From an uncultured Oscillospiraceae bacterium (GTDB lineage Bacteria > Bacillota > Clostridia > Oscillospirales > Ruminococcaceae): a stretch of 64,000 nucleotides of DNA. Below, piece after piece: positions 18,019 to 26,951 of the stretch (positions are counted from its first letter, which is position 1; each line of letters opens with the position of its first letter). The position numbers and the translations under genes were made by a program. A model generated the notes under the pieces. That model searched no databases. It was not told the origin of the DNA and was given only the letters and a program-made list of their open reading frames with translations. The stretch lies in assembly GCA_910577565.1 (NCBI GenBank), contig CAJTNJ010000003.1, positions 94,189-158,188 on the forward strand, read 5' to 3'.

Positions 18019-18166
18019 TATGAAAATTAAGCATTTAAAAATTATAATTAAAAACGAAATAGGGGAATTTAAAAATAAAAATTGACTTTGCATAAAAAAT
18101 TTTGTCTTTTTGCATATAATAATTCTGTTAATTAAATTGAATTATTTTGAAAAGGATGGATAATAA

Positions 18167-19174
18167 ATGGCAAAGTGCGATATAGGGATAGATTTAGGAA
18201 CAACTAACATTAAAATTTTCATAAAAGATAAGGGCGTAGTTATAGACGAACCTTCTGTTGTAGCAGTTAAGAAGAAAACAAAAGAGTTAGTTGAAATAGG
18301 TAAAAAAGCTTATGATATGATTGGCAAAAATCCCGATTCGATCCTTGTTAAATATCCGCTTACAACCGGTGTTATATCAGACTATTATTTAAACGAACTT
18401 ATGATAAAAGAATTGCTTTCAAGAGTAATTAAAAAATCGGTTAAAAAGCCCAGAATTTGCATTTGTGTGCACAGTTTAATTACAGATGTTGAAAGGCGTG
18501 CTGTTACGGAAGCAGCACTTGCATCCGGATGCGGAAAAGTTTTTTTGATTGAAGAGCCAATGGCTTCAGGTTTGGGTGCAGGTCTTGATATGTCAAACGC
18601 AAAAGGTTTCTTGGTGGTTAATATGGGTGGCGGAACAACCGATATAGCTGTTCTTTCTTTAAACGGCATTGTGCTAAGCAGGTCTATCAAAACAGGTGGT
18701 CAACGAATAGATGAGATAATTCGAAAAAATATTGCAAGCAACCATAAATTATTAATTGGCAGATCAAGTGCGGAAAAAGCTAAAATTAAAATGGCCATAG
18801 CAAAACATCCTAAAAAATCGTTAGAATATGAACTTAAAGGCAGGGACCTTATAACGGGGCTTCCAAGATCAGTTGTAATTAATCAAGAAGACATTTATTG
18901 CCAAATGAAAGAGTCAATTGATGAGGTAATAAATAACATAAAAAATATTTTAGAGGAAACACCGCCTGAATTAGTAGGCGACATTTATGCAAGCGGCATT
19001 TTATTAACAGGTGGTGGAAGTTTAATAAATCAGCTTCCGGAACTAATTACCGAAAAGATTGGCGTGAAAGCTCGCTTAGCTGATGATCCAAAGGAGTGTG
19101 TTGTAAACGGTGTAGGTAAGTCTTTAGATTTGCTTGATGATTTTAGTTCAATTTTCTTGACTGCAACCGCTTAA
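18167..19174 (+). CDS. mreB: MreB/Mbl-type actin-like cell-shape protein
   Basis: A 335-residue bacterial actin homologue that forms membrane-bound filaments directing lateral wall synthesis. Motifs seen are the phosphate-1 loop DIGIDLGTTNIKI at residue 4-16, phosphate-2 VVNMGGGTTDIAVLS near 145-160, and the adenosine loop LLTGGGSLINQLPEL near 283. AAGGATGG precedes the ATG. There is no mreC, mreD or minD next to it, so it is a stand-alone copy, common for Mbl/MreBH-like paralogues in Firmicutes; which paralogue cannot be decided here. The stop overlaps the end of mnmA (convergent). Confidence 0.9.
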   Translation: MAKCDIGIDLGTTNIKIFIKDKGVVIDEPSVVAVKKKTKELVEIGKKAYDMIGKNPDSILVKYPLTTGVISDYYLNELMIKELLSRVIKKSVKKPRICICVHSLITDVERRAVTEAALASGCGKVFLIEEPMASGLGAGLDMSNAKGFLVVNMGGGTTDIAVLSLNGIVLSRSIKTGGQRIDEIIRKNIASNHKLLIGRSSAEKAKIKMAIAKHPKKSLEYELKGRDLITGLPRSVVINQEDIYCQMKESIDEVINNIKNILEETPPELVGDIYASGILLTGGGSLINQLPELITEKIGVKARLADDPKECVVNGVGKSLDLLDDFSSIFLTATA

Positions 19175-20214
19175 TTGATAGTGCTTTTTATAATGCCGCC
19201 GCCAATAACAGTGTCGCCATCATAAAAAACAACAGATTGACCTGGCGCTATAAAATTATGTGGTTTTTCAAATATTACTTTTGCAGCATCATCTTTTGGC
19301 GTTATGGTTGCAAAACTAAGCAGTGATTTACTTCTTATTTTAACTTCTGCTTTTATATTGTTTGAAGGTTTTTTTATCTGCCAGCAAATATTTTTTGCTA
19401 TAAGCCCCTTGCAAAATGTGTCGTCATAATCTACAAGTTGAATTGTGTTGTTATTAGCATCAATATTTTTTACAAACATAGGTTTTCCGAAAGAAACGCC
19501 CAATCCTTTTCTTTGACCAACTGTATAGTTCCAAATGCCAGTATGATTGCCAATAATATTGCCAGATTTGTCTATAAAATTACCCGGTGTTGGATTATAG
19601 CCGGTGTATTCTTTTAAGAAATCCGTATATTTGCCGTTTATAAAACAAACTTCCTGGCTGTCGGGTTTAGAAGCAGTATCTAATCCTATGTTAGCTGCCA
19701 TTTTGCGAACTTGATCTTTGCTTAGATTTCCTAAAGGAAAAAGAATATTTTTTAGTTTGTTGTGTGTGATGGAATAGAGAAAATAGGATTGATCTTTATC
19801 TTTAGAGGCAGCCGTTTTTAGATGATAGTCTTGGTTTTCTTCTATTATGCGGGCATAGTGTCCGGTAGCCAGAAGATCAAAACCTAGTTTCATTGACTGC
19901 TCATAGAAAATGCCAAACTTTATTTCACGATTGCAAACTATACATGGGCTAGGTGTAAATCCATTTTTATATTGCGAAACAAAATTTTCAACTACAGCTT
20001 CTTTGAATTTTTTACTAAAATCAAATACCATATGAGGTATGCAAAGTTTTTTGCATACCTCTTTTGCATCGGATATATCATCCTCATTTGAGCGGTTATT
20101 TAATTTCCATAGGGTAAATGTTGCTCCTGTTACATCATATCCTTGATTTAGCAATATATAGGCAGCGACAGAGCTGTCGACACCGCCACTCATTGCTAAA
20201 AGAACTTTCTTCAA
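19171..20214 (-). CDS. mnmA: tRNA-specific 2-thiouridylase MnmA
   Basis: Adds sulfur to U34 of tRNA-Lys, Glu and Gln. The 347 residues include the PP-loop AMSGGVDSSVAA at ~7-18, the first catalytic Cys in PCIVCNREIKFG near 95, the second in SQEVCFI near 190, and a C-terminal beta-barrel region. I place the start at the TTG of 20212-20214, giving the family-typical MKKVLLAMSGG; TGGGGG lies 8 nt upstream. A TTG 15 nt further upstream is possible but falls before that site. It overlaps mreB by 4 bp, tail to tail. Confidence 0.93.
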   Translation of the reverse strand: MKKVLLAMSGGVDSSVAAYILLNQGYDVTGATFTLWKLNNRSNEDDISDAKEVCKKLCIPHMVFDFSKKFKEAVVENFVSQYKNGFTPSPCIVCNREIKFGIFYEQSMKLGFDLLATGHYARIIEENQDYHLKTAASKDKDQSYFLYSITHNKLKNILFPLGNLSKDQVRKMAANIGLDTASKPDSQEVCFINGKYTDFLKEYTGYNPTPGNFIDKSGNIIGNHTGIWNYTVGQRKGLGVSFGKPMFVKNIDANNNTIQLVDYDDTFCKGLIAKNICWQIKKPSNNIKAEVKIRSKSLLSFATITPKDDAAKVIFEKPHNFIAPGQSVVFYDGDTVIGGGIIKSTIN

Positions 20215-20303
20215 TATATTTACCCCCAAAACTTGCTTTTTTATTGCAATTATGATTTAATTATTTTAACATAAACAAAAATTGTCCGCAACAGGGGTAT
20301 TGT

Positions 20304-21461
20304 ATGTTATATATTAACGCTATGATATTTAAAAAGCAAGGCAGTAAAATTCAAAACGGATTTATTCTTACCAAAAACGGTATAATAGAAAAAGTCGGTG
20401 ATATGGATGAATGCCCAAAAGGAGAATTTAATTGCAAAGATTTATCAGGATATGCTGTATATCCGGGCTTTGTTGATGCACATTCTCATATAGGAATGTG
20501 GGAAGACGGGTTGGATTTTGAAGGTGATGATGGCAACGAAGATACGGACCCAATTTCACCACAATTGAGAGCAATTGATGCAGTTAATCCTATGGATGCA
20601 TGTTTTAAGGAAGCATTAGATGCAGGTGTAACCACAGTGATTACGGGGCCAGGAAGTGCAAATCCAATTGGTGGCAGTTGGGTTGCTATGAAAACGCTTG
20701 GACATTGTGTTGATGATATGGTTATAAAAGATTCTGTTGGCATTAAATTTGCACTAGGTGAAAACCCAAAAAACGTATATAATGAAAAAGGACAAGCTCC
20801 GGTAACAAGGATGGGAATTGCCGCTTTGATTAGAGAACAACTTGAAAAAGCAAGACGCTATAAAAGAGATTTAGAACGTGCGAAAACTCATGATTGTGAT
20901 GAGCCAGAATTTGATGTTAAATGTGAGTCTTTAATTAAATTGTTAAATAGGGAAGTGAAAGCACTTTTTCATTGTCATAGAGCAGATGATATATACACCG
21001 CAATTAGAATTTCAAAAGAGTTTAACCTTGATTTGGTTCTTGTCCATGCAACAGAAGGATATTTAATAGCAGAGTCTTTAAAGGGTATGGATATTATTTC
21101 CGGTCCAATAATTTGTGATAGGTCTAAACCGGAATTAAGAAACCAAAGAGTTTCTAATTCATCAAAGCTTATAGAACATGGTGCAAATGTAGCAATTTGT
21201 ACCGATCATCCGGTTGTACCAATTCAATATAACCTATTGTCATGTGCTGTTGTCATAAGAGAAGGGCTTACAAGAGAACAGGCGATTAATTCCATAACAC
21301 TTGCGCCTGCCAAAATTTGTGGAATAGCTGATAAAGTAGGTTCAATAGAACCTGGAAAGCATGCTGATTTTGTAGTATTTAACAAAAATGACGATATATT
21401 TTCGCCATTTGTTAAACCAGCTTTAGTTGTTGTATATGGAAATGTTGTTGTTAAAAATTAG
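20304..21461 (+). CDS. Amidohydrolase, imidazolonepropionase-like
   Basis: A 385-residue metal-dependent hydrolase. It has the short N-terminal beta-sandwich, then the metal motif GFVDAHSHIG near 58, further ligands in FHCHRADDI near 217 and HATEGY near 249, the catalytic Asp in CTDHPVVP near 300, and the closing motif EPGKHADFVVF. The substrate is unknown; this branch is often annotated only as 'amidohydrolase' in Clostridia. AGGGGT precedes the ATG. It is divergent from mnmA and likely co-transcribed with the methyltransferase gene 22 bp downstream. Confidence 0.85.
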   Translation: MLYINAMIFKKQGSKIQNGFILTKNGIIEKVGDMDECPKGEFNCKDLSGYAVYPGFVDAHSHIGMWEDGLDFEGDDGNEDTDPISPQLRAIDAVNPMDACFKEALDAGVTTVITGPGSANPIGGSWVAMKTLGHCVDDMVIKDSVGIKFALGENPKNVYNEKGQAPVTRMGIAALIREQLEKARRYKRDLERAKTHDCDEPEFDVKCESLIKLLNREVKALFHCHRADDIYTAIRISKEFNLDLVLVHATEGYLIAESLKGMDIISGPIICDRSKPELRNQRVSNSSKLIEHGANVAICTDHPVVPIQYNLLSCAVVIREGLTREQAINSITLAPAKICGIADKVGSIEPGKHADFVVFNKNDDIFSPFVKPALVVVYGNVVVKN

Positions 21462-21483
21462 TTTTAATTTATAGGAGATTGTT

Positions 21484-22602
21484 TTGGAAAAATTAGAATT
21501 TTCCTGTCCGTGTCACTTTGGAATAGAAAGCGTATTGTCGGGTGAGATAAAAAGAATTGGCGGACAAGACATAAAAGTTACAGATGGAAGAGTTGAATTT
21601 TCTGGCGGTATAGAATTATTAGTGCGTACAAACTTGATGTTAAGAACTGCTGAAAGAGTATTGCTAAAAATAGGTGAGTTTTCGGTTAATAGTTTTGATG
21701 ATTTGTTTGAGGGCGTTAAAAAATTAAAGTGGGAACAGTGGATAGATAAGCTTGATATGTTTCCTGTTAAAGGTCACTGCTTAAATTCAAAGTTAAATAG
21801 CGTTCCCGATTGCCAGTCTATAGTCAAAAAAGCAGTTGTAGAGCGACTTAAAAAATGTTATAGCATAAATTGGTTCGATGAAACAGGACCTTTACATAGA
21901 ATACAATTTTCAATTATTAAAAATTTTGCAAAGCTGTATATTGATACTTCTGGAGAAGGCCTGCACAAAAGGGGATATAGAAAAAAATCAATGACGGCGC
22001 CTATTAAAGAAACGCTTGCTTGTGGAATAATAGATCTTGCACATATAAAACCTTTTTCGCACGTTTATGATCCTTTTTGTGGTTCGGGCACATTTTTAAT
22101 TGAGAGTGCACTTAAAGCTAAGAATATAGCTCCCGGAATTAATCGCAAATTTATAAGTGAGAGCTGGAATCAAATTAACAAAAGTGTATGGACTGCTGAA
22201 AGAAAAAGAGCTCTTAGTTTAATTAGAGAAGATATTGAATTTAGAGGAATTGGTTTTGATGTAGATTCAAAGGCAATTAGTTTGTCAAATGAAAATGCAA
22301 AAAAATCTGGAATTTCACATCTAATTAAATTTAAAATAGCAGGTATTGATGATTTTGCTTTAAACGCAAAAGAGGGTATTGTTGTTTGCAATCCGCCGTA
22401 TGGAGAAAGATTGTTAGAGAAAAAACAGGCAGAAGAAATTATTAAAAAAATGGGGAAAGTTTTCATAAAAAGAGACGGTTTTAGTTATTACATAATAAGT
22501 CCTCATGAAAATTTTGAAGGTTTGTTTGGAAGAAGAAGCGACAAAAAGAGAAAGTTATACAATGGCATGTTAAAATGCTATCTTTATATGTATTTTAAAT
22601 AG
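21484..22602 (+). CDS. THUMP-domain class I RNA methyltransferase (RlmL N-terminal-like/YpsC)
   Basis: A 372-residue enzyme predicted to methylate a guanine N2 in 23S rRNA. An N-terminal THUMP domain covers ~50-155; the Rossmann methyltransferase part has PIKETLACGII, the SAM motif DPFCGSGTFLIESA near 200, and the catalytic NPPYGERL near 305. It corresponds to the m2G2445-type half of E. coli RlmL, as in Bacillus YpsC. The start is TTG, with AGGAG 8 nt before it. Confidence 0.88.
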   Translation: MEKLEFSCPCHFGIESVLSGEIKRIGGQDIKVTDGRVEFSGGIELLVRTNLMLRTAERVLLKIGEFSVNSFDDLFEGVKKLKWEQWIDKLDMFPVKGHCLNSKLNSVPDCQSIVKKAVVERLKKCYSINWFDETGPLHRIQFSIIKNFAKLYIDTSGEGLHKRGYRKKSMTAPIKETLACGIIDLAHIKPFSHVYDPFCGSGTFLIESALKAKNIAPGINRKFISESWNQINKSVWTAERKRALSLIREDIEFRGIGFDVDSKAISLSNENAKKSGISHLIKFKIAGIDDFALNAKEGIVVCNPPYGERLLEKKQAEEIIKKMGKVFIKRDGFSYYIISPHENFEGLFGRRSDKKRKLYNGMLKCYLYMYFK

Positions 22603-22652
22603 ATGATTAAATATATTTTTTAATAAAAATTATAGTAAGGAATGGTGCTTAA

Positions 22653-23066
22653 ATGGGATTCATCAAAAAAGTTTTTGCAAATGATAGATTAAGAGAAATG
22701 TTTAGGTTTGTTGTAACAGGTGGATTTAGCTTTTTGGTCGATTTTGGGCTTATGGTTTTTTTGGTAGAAATTTTTCATATGAATGAATTGCTTGCAGCAG
22801 GCATAAGCTTTACGGTGTCAGTAATAGTTAATTATCTTATGTGTGTATTTTGGGTTTTTGATGCAACACAAAAAAGCAATGTTTTAACAATTATTATATT
22901 TATTTTTTCAAGCGTGATAGGTCTTGTACTAAATGAGTTGTTTATGTGGATATTGCTGGAACTATATGTAAATTACATGGTGGCAAAAATAATTTCTACT
23001 ATTCTTGTTATGATTTGGAACTACATAGCAAAAAGAAAAGCAATAACTTTGCAAAATAAAAAATAA
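22653..23066 (+). CDS. GtrA-family membrane protein
   Basis: A 137-residue protein with four predicted transmembrane helices (~15-40, 42-60, 75-98, 103-125) and the GtrA signature FRFVVTGGFSFLVDFG near the N-terminus. GtrA proteins are thought to flip polyprenyl-linked sugars and usually work with a GtrB glycosyltransferase. A GtrB-like gene lies 29 kb away at 51727-52683. A strong terminator follows. Confidence 0.88.
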   Translation: MGFIKKVFANDRLREMFRFVVTGGFSFLVDFGLMVFLVEIFHMNELLAAGISFTVSVIVNYLMCVFWVFDATQKSNVLTIIIFIFSSVIGLVLNELFMWILLELYVNYMVAKIISTILVMIWNYIAKRKAITLQNKK

Positions 23067-23080
23067 TAATTTATAATATT

Positions 23081-23124
23081 AAAAGTCAAACCGAAATAAT
23101 TAGTGTTTCAGGTTTGACTTTTAT
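23081..23124 (+). terminator. Terminator after gtrA
   Basis: The stem AAAAGTCAAACC / GGTTTGACTTTT is extended by an inner GAAA/TTTC pair and has a T-rich tail. Confidence 0.9.
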
Positions 23125-23229
23125 TCAAATGAACATATATCTTAATTTATGTGAGAAAGAGTTTATAAGTTTTATAAAAATAACTTTTCCAAAGTGTGCG
23201 AAAAAGAAATCAAGTGTTTTATTTTATTG

Positions 23230-23308
23230 CGCGTTAAATATTTTAAACGCGATTAAGATTTTTAGGAGCATATAAAAATCAACTGTATATTGATTAAATC
23301 CTAAAAAG
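23230..23308 (-). repeat. Two stem-loops downstream of the helicase-loader gene
   Basis: CGCGTT (23230-23235) pairs with AACGCG (23246-23251). A nested dyad, TTTTTAGGA...TCCTAAAAA with an inner AATCAA/TTGATT, spans about 23256-23308. They follow the minus-strand gene that ends at 23320 and may form its 3' end or terminator, although no T-run is present. Confidence 0.5.
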
Positions 23309-23319
23309 TCGCAAAGATT

Positions 23320-24306
23320 TTAATTTATAACATTTTTGCGAATATCCGACCCTATGAATGAAATAGGGAATAGACCTGAAAAGACACGTGATACAGTCCT
23401 CTCGCCATATCTTTCTTCTAGTTCTGTTGGAGATAAATTGGTGTTGATTATGGTAGGCAAGCCAATAGGTACTCTATTGTTAATTACATCAAACACTGCT
23501 GTTTTGTTAAAAGCCGAATCGAATTCAGAGCCAAGATCATCAAATATAAATAGATCAGCATCATTGATGAGATCTATATAATCTATGTCCTTATTCGTTT
23601 CACGTCCAAAATAGCGGTTGGACATTTTTCTGGTGATTTCTGATGCCGTATCATATATAACGGTATACCCTTTTGAAATGATATAAGATGCTATAGAAAG
23701 AGAAAGATGAGTTTTTCCAAGACCGGTTCGACCCATCATAATAAGTCCCTTTAAATTGCTTGGGAAATTATAGGCAAATTCTTTACAAATTTTAAAAACT
23801 TCAGACATATGGTTATATGGTGAGATGTTTAGTTTATTGTCAATGTCTTTAGAATAGTATTCTAAATTAAAATCATCAAAGGATTTTAAACAAAGATGTG
23901 AATTATTTTGCAAGTCTTTAGTTAAAATTGAATTTAACAAATTAATGAGACAAGAGCATTTTTTATTATCAACATATCCATAATCGTCGCATTTGCTGCA
24001 AACCGGGCCGGGATTGAGATAGTTTGATGGTAAATTATGTTTTATGAGTAATTTTTGAATTTTGCTTTGTATATTTAAGTTTTCGTTTTGGATTTTATTT
24101 AAAAATTCTATTTGATTGTTATTGTTAGATAAAATAGCTTTTGATAATTTTATTGATAATTTGCTTAGTTTTATATTTAAAGCGCCTATTTCATGACAAA
24201 TTGATGTGGCTTTTTTTAAGTTATTTGTTCGTGACATATTTCGTTGTAGGCGGCGCCGCTCGAGCTCTTTGTGTGCTTGTTTATAAATTTCCTTTTTAGT
24301 TAACAT
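23320..24306 (-). CDS. DnaC/DnaI-type replicative helicase loader ATPase
   Basis: A 328-residue AAA+ protein expected to load the replicative helicase. An N-terminal helical region is followed by a Cys-rich segment (CSKCDDYGYVDNKKCSC, ~103-119) that resembles the zinc-binding part of Bacillus DnaI. Walker A GRTGLGKTHLS is near 194, Walker B LFIFDDLGSEF near 254, and the arginine-finger region ERTVSRVFSG near 302. GGAGAT precedes the ATG. It lies 27 bp downstream of a dnaD-like gene; together they match the DnaD-DnaI primosome arrangement. Confidence 0.9.
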   Translation of the reverse strand: MLTKKEIYKQAHKELERRRLQRNMSRTNNLKKATSICHEIGALNIKLSKLSIKLSKAILSNNNNQIEFLNKIQNENLNIQSKIQKLLIKHNLPSNYLNPGPVCSKCDDYGYVDNKKCSCLINLLNSILTKDLQNNSHLCLKSFDDFNLEYYSKDIDNKLNISPYNHMSEVFKICKEFAYNFPSNLKGLIMMGRTGLGKTHLSLSIASYIISKGYTVIYDTASEITRKMSNRYFGRETNKDIDYIDLINDADLFIFDDLGSEFDSAFNKTAVFDVINNRVPIGLPTIINTNLSPTELEERYGERTVSRVFSGLFPISFIGSDIRKNVIN

Positions 24307-24333
24307 ATAGATAAATCTCCATCATTTTGATTA

Positions 24334-25239
24334 TTATTCCGGTATAAATAGACCGCCTTTTGTAAGTTCAGTAAGATCATAAGAAGTATTTTTATGTTGA
24401 TGTTTATTAAGCAATTTTTGTTTTGAGTCAATTTTTTCTATATCTTCAGGCGTTTTAATATTATTTTTGTACCAAGTTGAGAGTATTTTGCCTATGTATG
24501 GAAATGATAATTTACCGATAGAATCTATGCATTTGTTAAAAGCAAGTTTTATCATATTTATTTTAAAGTCATATTCAAAAAACCACTTTTGTACGGATTT
24601 TTTTTCATTTGCGGATAGCTTTCGGTCATATATTCCAAAGCAGTTGCGTACTTGAGTTTCAATATTGTATCTTTCAGCTAATATTTGAATTTGTCTTTCA
24701 GCTTGTTCATGAGTTGTTATATCATTGTCAGACCAGTCTTCACAGATAGATAAAATTTGCCTTGGAGGCTTATTGTAGCGTATGCAAAAATCAACAACCA
24801 TGAGAATTACATCTATTGGCAGTTCAAAATATTCATAAATATATAAGAGAGTTCTTCTTTCGGTTGGCTTTAGCGGACGAGAATATAGTTGTTCAGATTG
24901 CTCAAAAAGCATAACTACATTTTTGTCTTTTTCTTTTGCGCTTTTAAGTTCTTCTGATGATATTTGTGAGGCATTTGGTTTTTTTATGGAAATTATTGCT
25001 TTTTCACTCTTTTTATCAGTTAATATACCTTTTGATTTCCAGTAACGAAGTGCATCCTCAACTTGGCAGATATTTAGGTCAAGTTTTGTTGAAATAAAAA
25101 AGGAACTGGGGTTATTTTCACTAAAAATTAAATATAAGACTTTAAAAAAGTCTCCGCTTACTTCATTTATGTAATCGTTTATTTCAAGTGGTAAGGCGGT
25201 AAGCCTGTTGATTTTATTTGGATTGATTTCGTATTCCAT
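24334..25239 (-). CDS. dnaD: DnaD-domain replication initiation protein
   Basis: A 301-residue primosomal protein. The N-terminal winged-helix part (residues ~20-75) is followed by a variable linker and a C-terminal DnaB_2/DnaD domain (~110-270) with the conserved tail motif FPYIGKILSTWYKNNI (Y-x3-I-x3-W). AAGGGGTT lies just before the ATG. Paired with the helicase-loader ATPase immediately downstream. Confidence 0.88.
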   Translation of the reverse strand: MEYEINPNKINRLTALPLEINDYINEVSGDFFKVLYLIFSENNPSSFFISTKLDLNICQVEDALRYWKSKGILTDKKSEKAIISIKKPNASQISSEELKSAKEKDKNVVMLFEQSEQLYSRPLKPTERRTLLYIYEYFELPIDVILMVVDFCIRYNKPPRQILSICEDWSDNDITTHEQAERQIQILAERYNIETQVRNCFGIYDRKLSANEKKSVQKWFFEYDFKINMIKLAFNKCIDSIGKLSFPYIGKILSTWYKNNIKTPEDIEKIDSKQKLLNKHQHKNTSYDLTELTKGGLFIPE

Positions 25240-25254
25240 TTATAACCCCTTTAA

Positions 25255-25485
25255 TTAAATAGAAAAATCTTTTTTGCTAAATGAAGCAATAGGTCTATGT
25301 TTTTTGGGTGCTCTTTTTAAAGGGTCATATTTAAACTTTTTACAAGAATAGGTTGACTCTACAACACCATGTTTTATACATAATATAGTTTCTTTTTCAA
25401 TGCATGATTTGCCGCGAGAGCAATATGCACATGACGGAGGAATATTCTTGTTAAAAAGATTATGCATTAAAAAACAACCTTTCAT
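25255..25485 (-). CDS. Small Cys-containing protein of unknown function, 76 aa
   Basis: Its ATG overlaps the ylbJ stop (ATGA). The core reads PSCAYCSRGKSCI followed by three more Cys residues, and the tail is basic (RAPKKHRPIA). The spacing C-x2-C...C...C suggests a small metal-binding fold. I do not recognise the family securely, though short proteins like this are found next to dnaD/ylbJ genes in Clostridia. An in-frame second ATG (MHNLF) six codons in could be the true start. Confidence 0.7.
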   Translation of the reverse strand: MKGCFLMHNLFNKNIPPSCAYCSRGKSCIEKETILCIKHGVVESTYSCKKFKYDPLKRAPKKHRPIASFSKKDFSI

Positions 25486-26564
25486 TTTGCACGTTTATAT
25501 ATATTTTTAATTATAACAGCTTTTTTATCGCAGCACAACAGTGCGATTGATAAAATTATCAAAATAATTGAAGAGATGGGGTTTTGCGTTGAGATATGAT
25601 TTCTTATTGCAGATCCGGCAAAAGCATGTGCAGGAATTTTTATATGCAAAAACAAAATCCACGATACTAAAATGCTTATAGTGCAATAAATTATTCTCCA
25701 TAAATAAAAAGTACCAAATTTAATTTTTGCGTTATATAATATAGCTTTTAGTTGACAGTGTACGCAAATTCCTCCAAAAGAAGTAATGAGAGAAATTATT
25801 AAAAACATACCTAAGCCGTTAATATTTTTACAATATGCTGTACCATTTGCAACTTCAATTAGTCCAATAAGCAGAGCTTTTAAATATCTATTTGAATTTA
25901 TATTTAAAATGTTTAGCTGATTGAACAATCCTATAATACCGGAAAAAAACAAAGTAAAACTGCATATTATAGCCATAGATTTAGCAGAATCTTGAACAGA
26001 TATAACAAAAGCTTGAGTGATTGGCATATTGTTTTTGTTAGTCTTAGTTTTTTCAATTGATTTTCCAATTGAACTGAATATGCCTACGAGAAAAAATGCT
26101 ACTATCTGTGAAAAAAACAGAATGATTCCGGGAACTATGCTGCAAAATAATGGAACCGATATGCCTCCGATAAGAAAAGCTGGTCCTGAATTAACACAAA
26201 AATAAAGCATTCTTGTTGCAATCTTTTTACTAATTTTACCAGATAAAACCATGTCTGAAATGAGCCTAGCACCAGCAGGATAACCACAAATTAGGCTAAA
26301 AAGCAAGGTTGGTCCTAAAGATATGTCAAGTTTAAACAATTTGCTGCAAACTATACTAAATGGTTTTAATATTATTTCAAGTAAACCTGTCTTTTTGAAA
26401 AAGTCAGATAAAACGAGAAATATAAAAAGAGACGGGATTAAAATATTTAAGCAAATTCCTATTCCGTCTTCTATGGCGTTTGCTATTTGTTTTGAATAAA
26501 AGAGTGTAGTTAGAAGAATCATTATGGCAATAGCGCCTATAATGAATTTGAACTTAAATTTCAT
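25482..26564 (-). CDS. ylbJ: Sporulation integral membrane protein YlbJ
   Basis: A 360-residue polytopic membrane protein with about eight hydrophobic helices. It has the Gate/NupC-like segments LNILIPSLFIFLVLS and LFSLICGYPAGARLISD typical of YlbJ. In Bacillus subtilis, ylbJ belongs to the SigE regulon and is needed for heat-resistant spores, acting in the mother-cell membrane. A SigE-like promoter lies just upstream (26586-26613). The start ATG has GGAGGAAG before it. It is divergent from yqfC, another sporulation gene. Confidence 0.92.
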   Translation of the reverse strand: MKFKFKFIIGAIAIMILLTTLFYSKQIANAIEDGIGICLNILIPSLFIFLVLSDFFKKTGLLEIILKPFSIVCSKLFKLDISLGPTLLFSLICGYPAGARLISDMVLSGKISKKIATRMLYFCVNSGPAFLIGGISVPLFCSIVPGIILFFSQIVAFFLVGIFSSIGKSIEKTKTNKNNMPITQAFVISVQDSAKSMAIICSFTLFFSGIIGLFNQLNILNINSNRYLKALLIGLIEVANGTAYCKNINGLGMFLIISLITSFGGICVHCQLKAILYNAKIKFGTFYLWRIIYCTISILVSWILFLHIKIPAHAFAGSAIRNHISTQNPISSIILIILSIALLCCDKKAVIIKNIYKRAK

Positions 26565-26585
26565 AATATATCTTCCTCCACAAAA

Positions 26586-26613
26586 ATGTATATGATAGAA
26601 TTTTTTGCAATAT
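26586..26613 (-). promoter_or_regulatory. Candidate SigE promoter of ylbJ
   Basis: On the minus strand, ATATT (26609-26613), a 14-nt spacer and CATATACA (from 26594). The mother-cell SigE consensus is ATATT-14/15-CATACANT, so the -35 element and the spacing match and the -10 matches at 6 of 8 positions. The position fits the known SigE control of ylbJ in Bacillus. Confidence 0.55.
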
Positions 26614-26659
26614 AAATGATCGTATAAGATGCAAATATATAATTGGGTGGTGGAAAAGC

Positions 26660-26947
26660 GTGCCAGAAATTATTAACAGAATTGGACGGAATGTTTCGCG
26701 CTTTTTAAATTTTTCTACAGATCTATTGACTGATGATATGACAGTGACACTCTATTCCGGATATCAAGCAGTTATTGATGGATATAAACAAATCATTGAG
26801 TATGACGACAATATATTAAGATTATCTAACGGGAATAAACAGCTTAGGATTATGGGTTCAAATTTAGTTTTGTGTGAGATGTCCGATGATGGACTTATTT
26901 TAGAAGGAGATATATGTTCTGCGGAGTTTGAAAAGCACGGGAGGTAA
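26660..26947 (+). CDS. yqfC: Sporulation protein YqfC
   Basis: A 95-residue YabP/YqfC-family protein, GTG start, GGTGG upstream. The central beta-rich segment (TLYSGYQAVIDGYKQIIEY, LRIMGSNLVL) is characteristic. In Bacillus, yqfC is SigE-dependent and precedes yqfD, as here. Its stop codon is 4 bp before the yqfD start. The precise role is unknown. Confidence 0.88.
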   Translation: MPEIINRIGRNVSRFLNFSTDLLTDDMTVTLYSGYQAVIDGYKQIIEYDDNILRLSNGNKQLRIMGSNLVLCEMSDDGLILEGDICSAEFEKHGR

Positions 26948-26951
26948 TATC

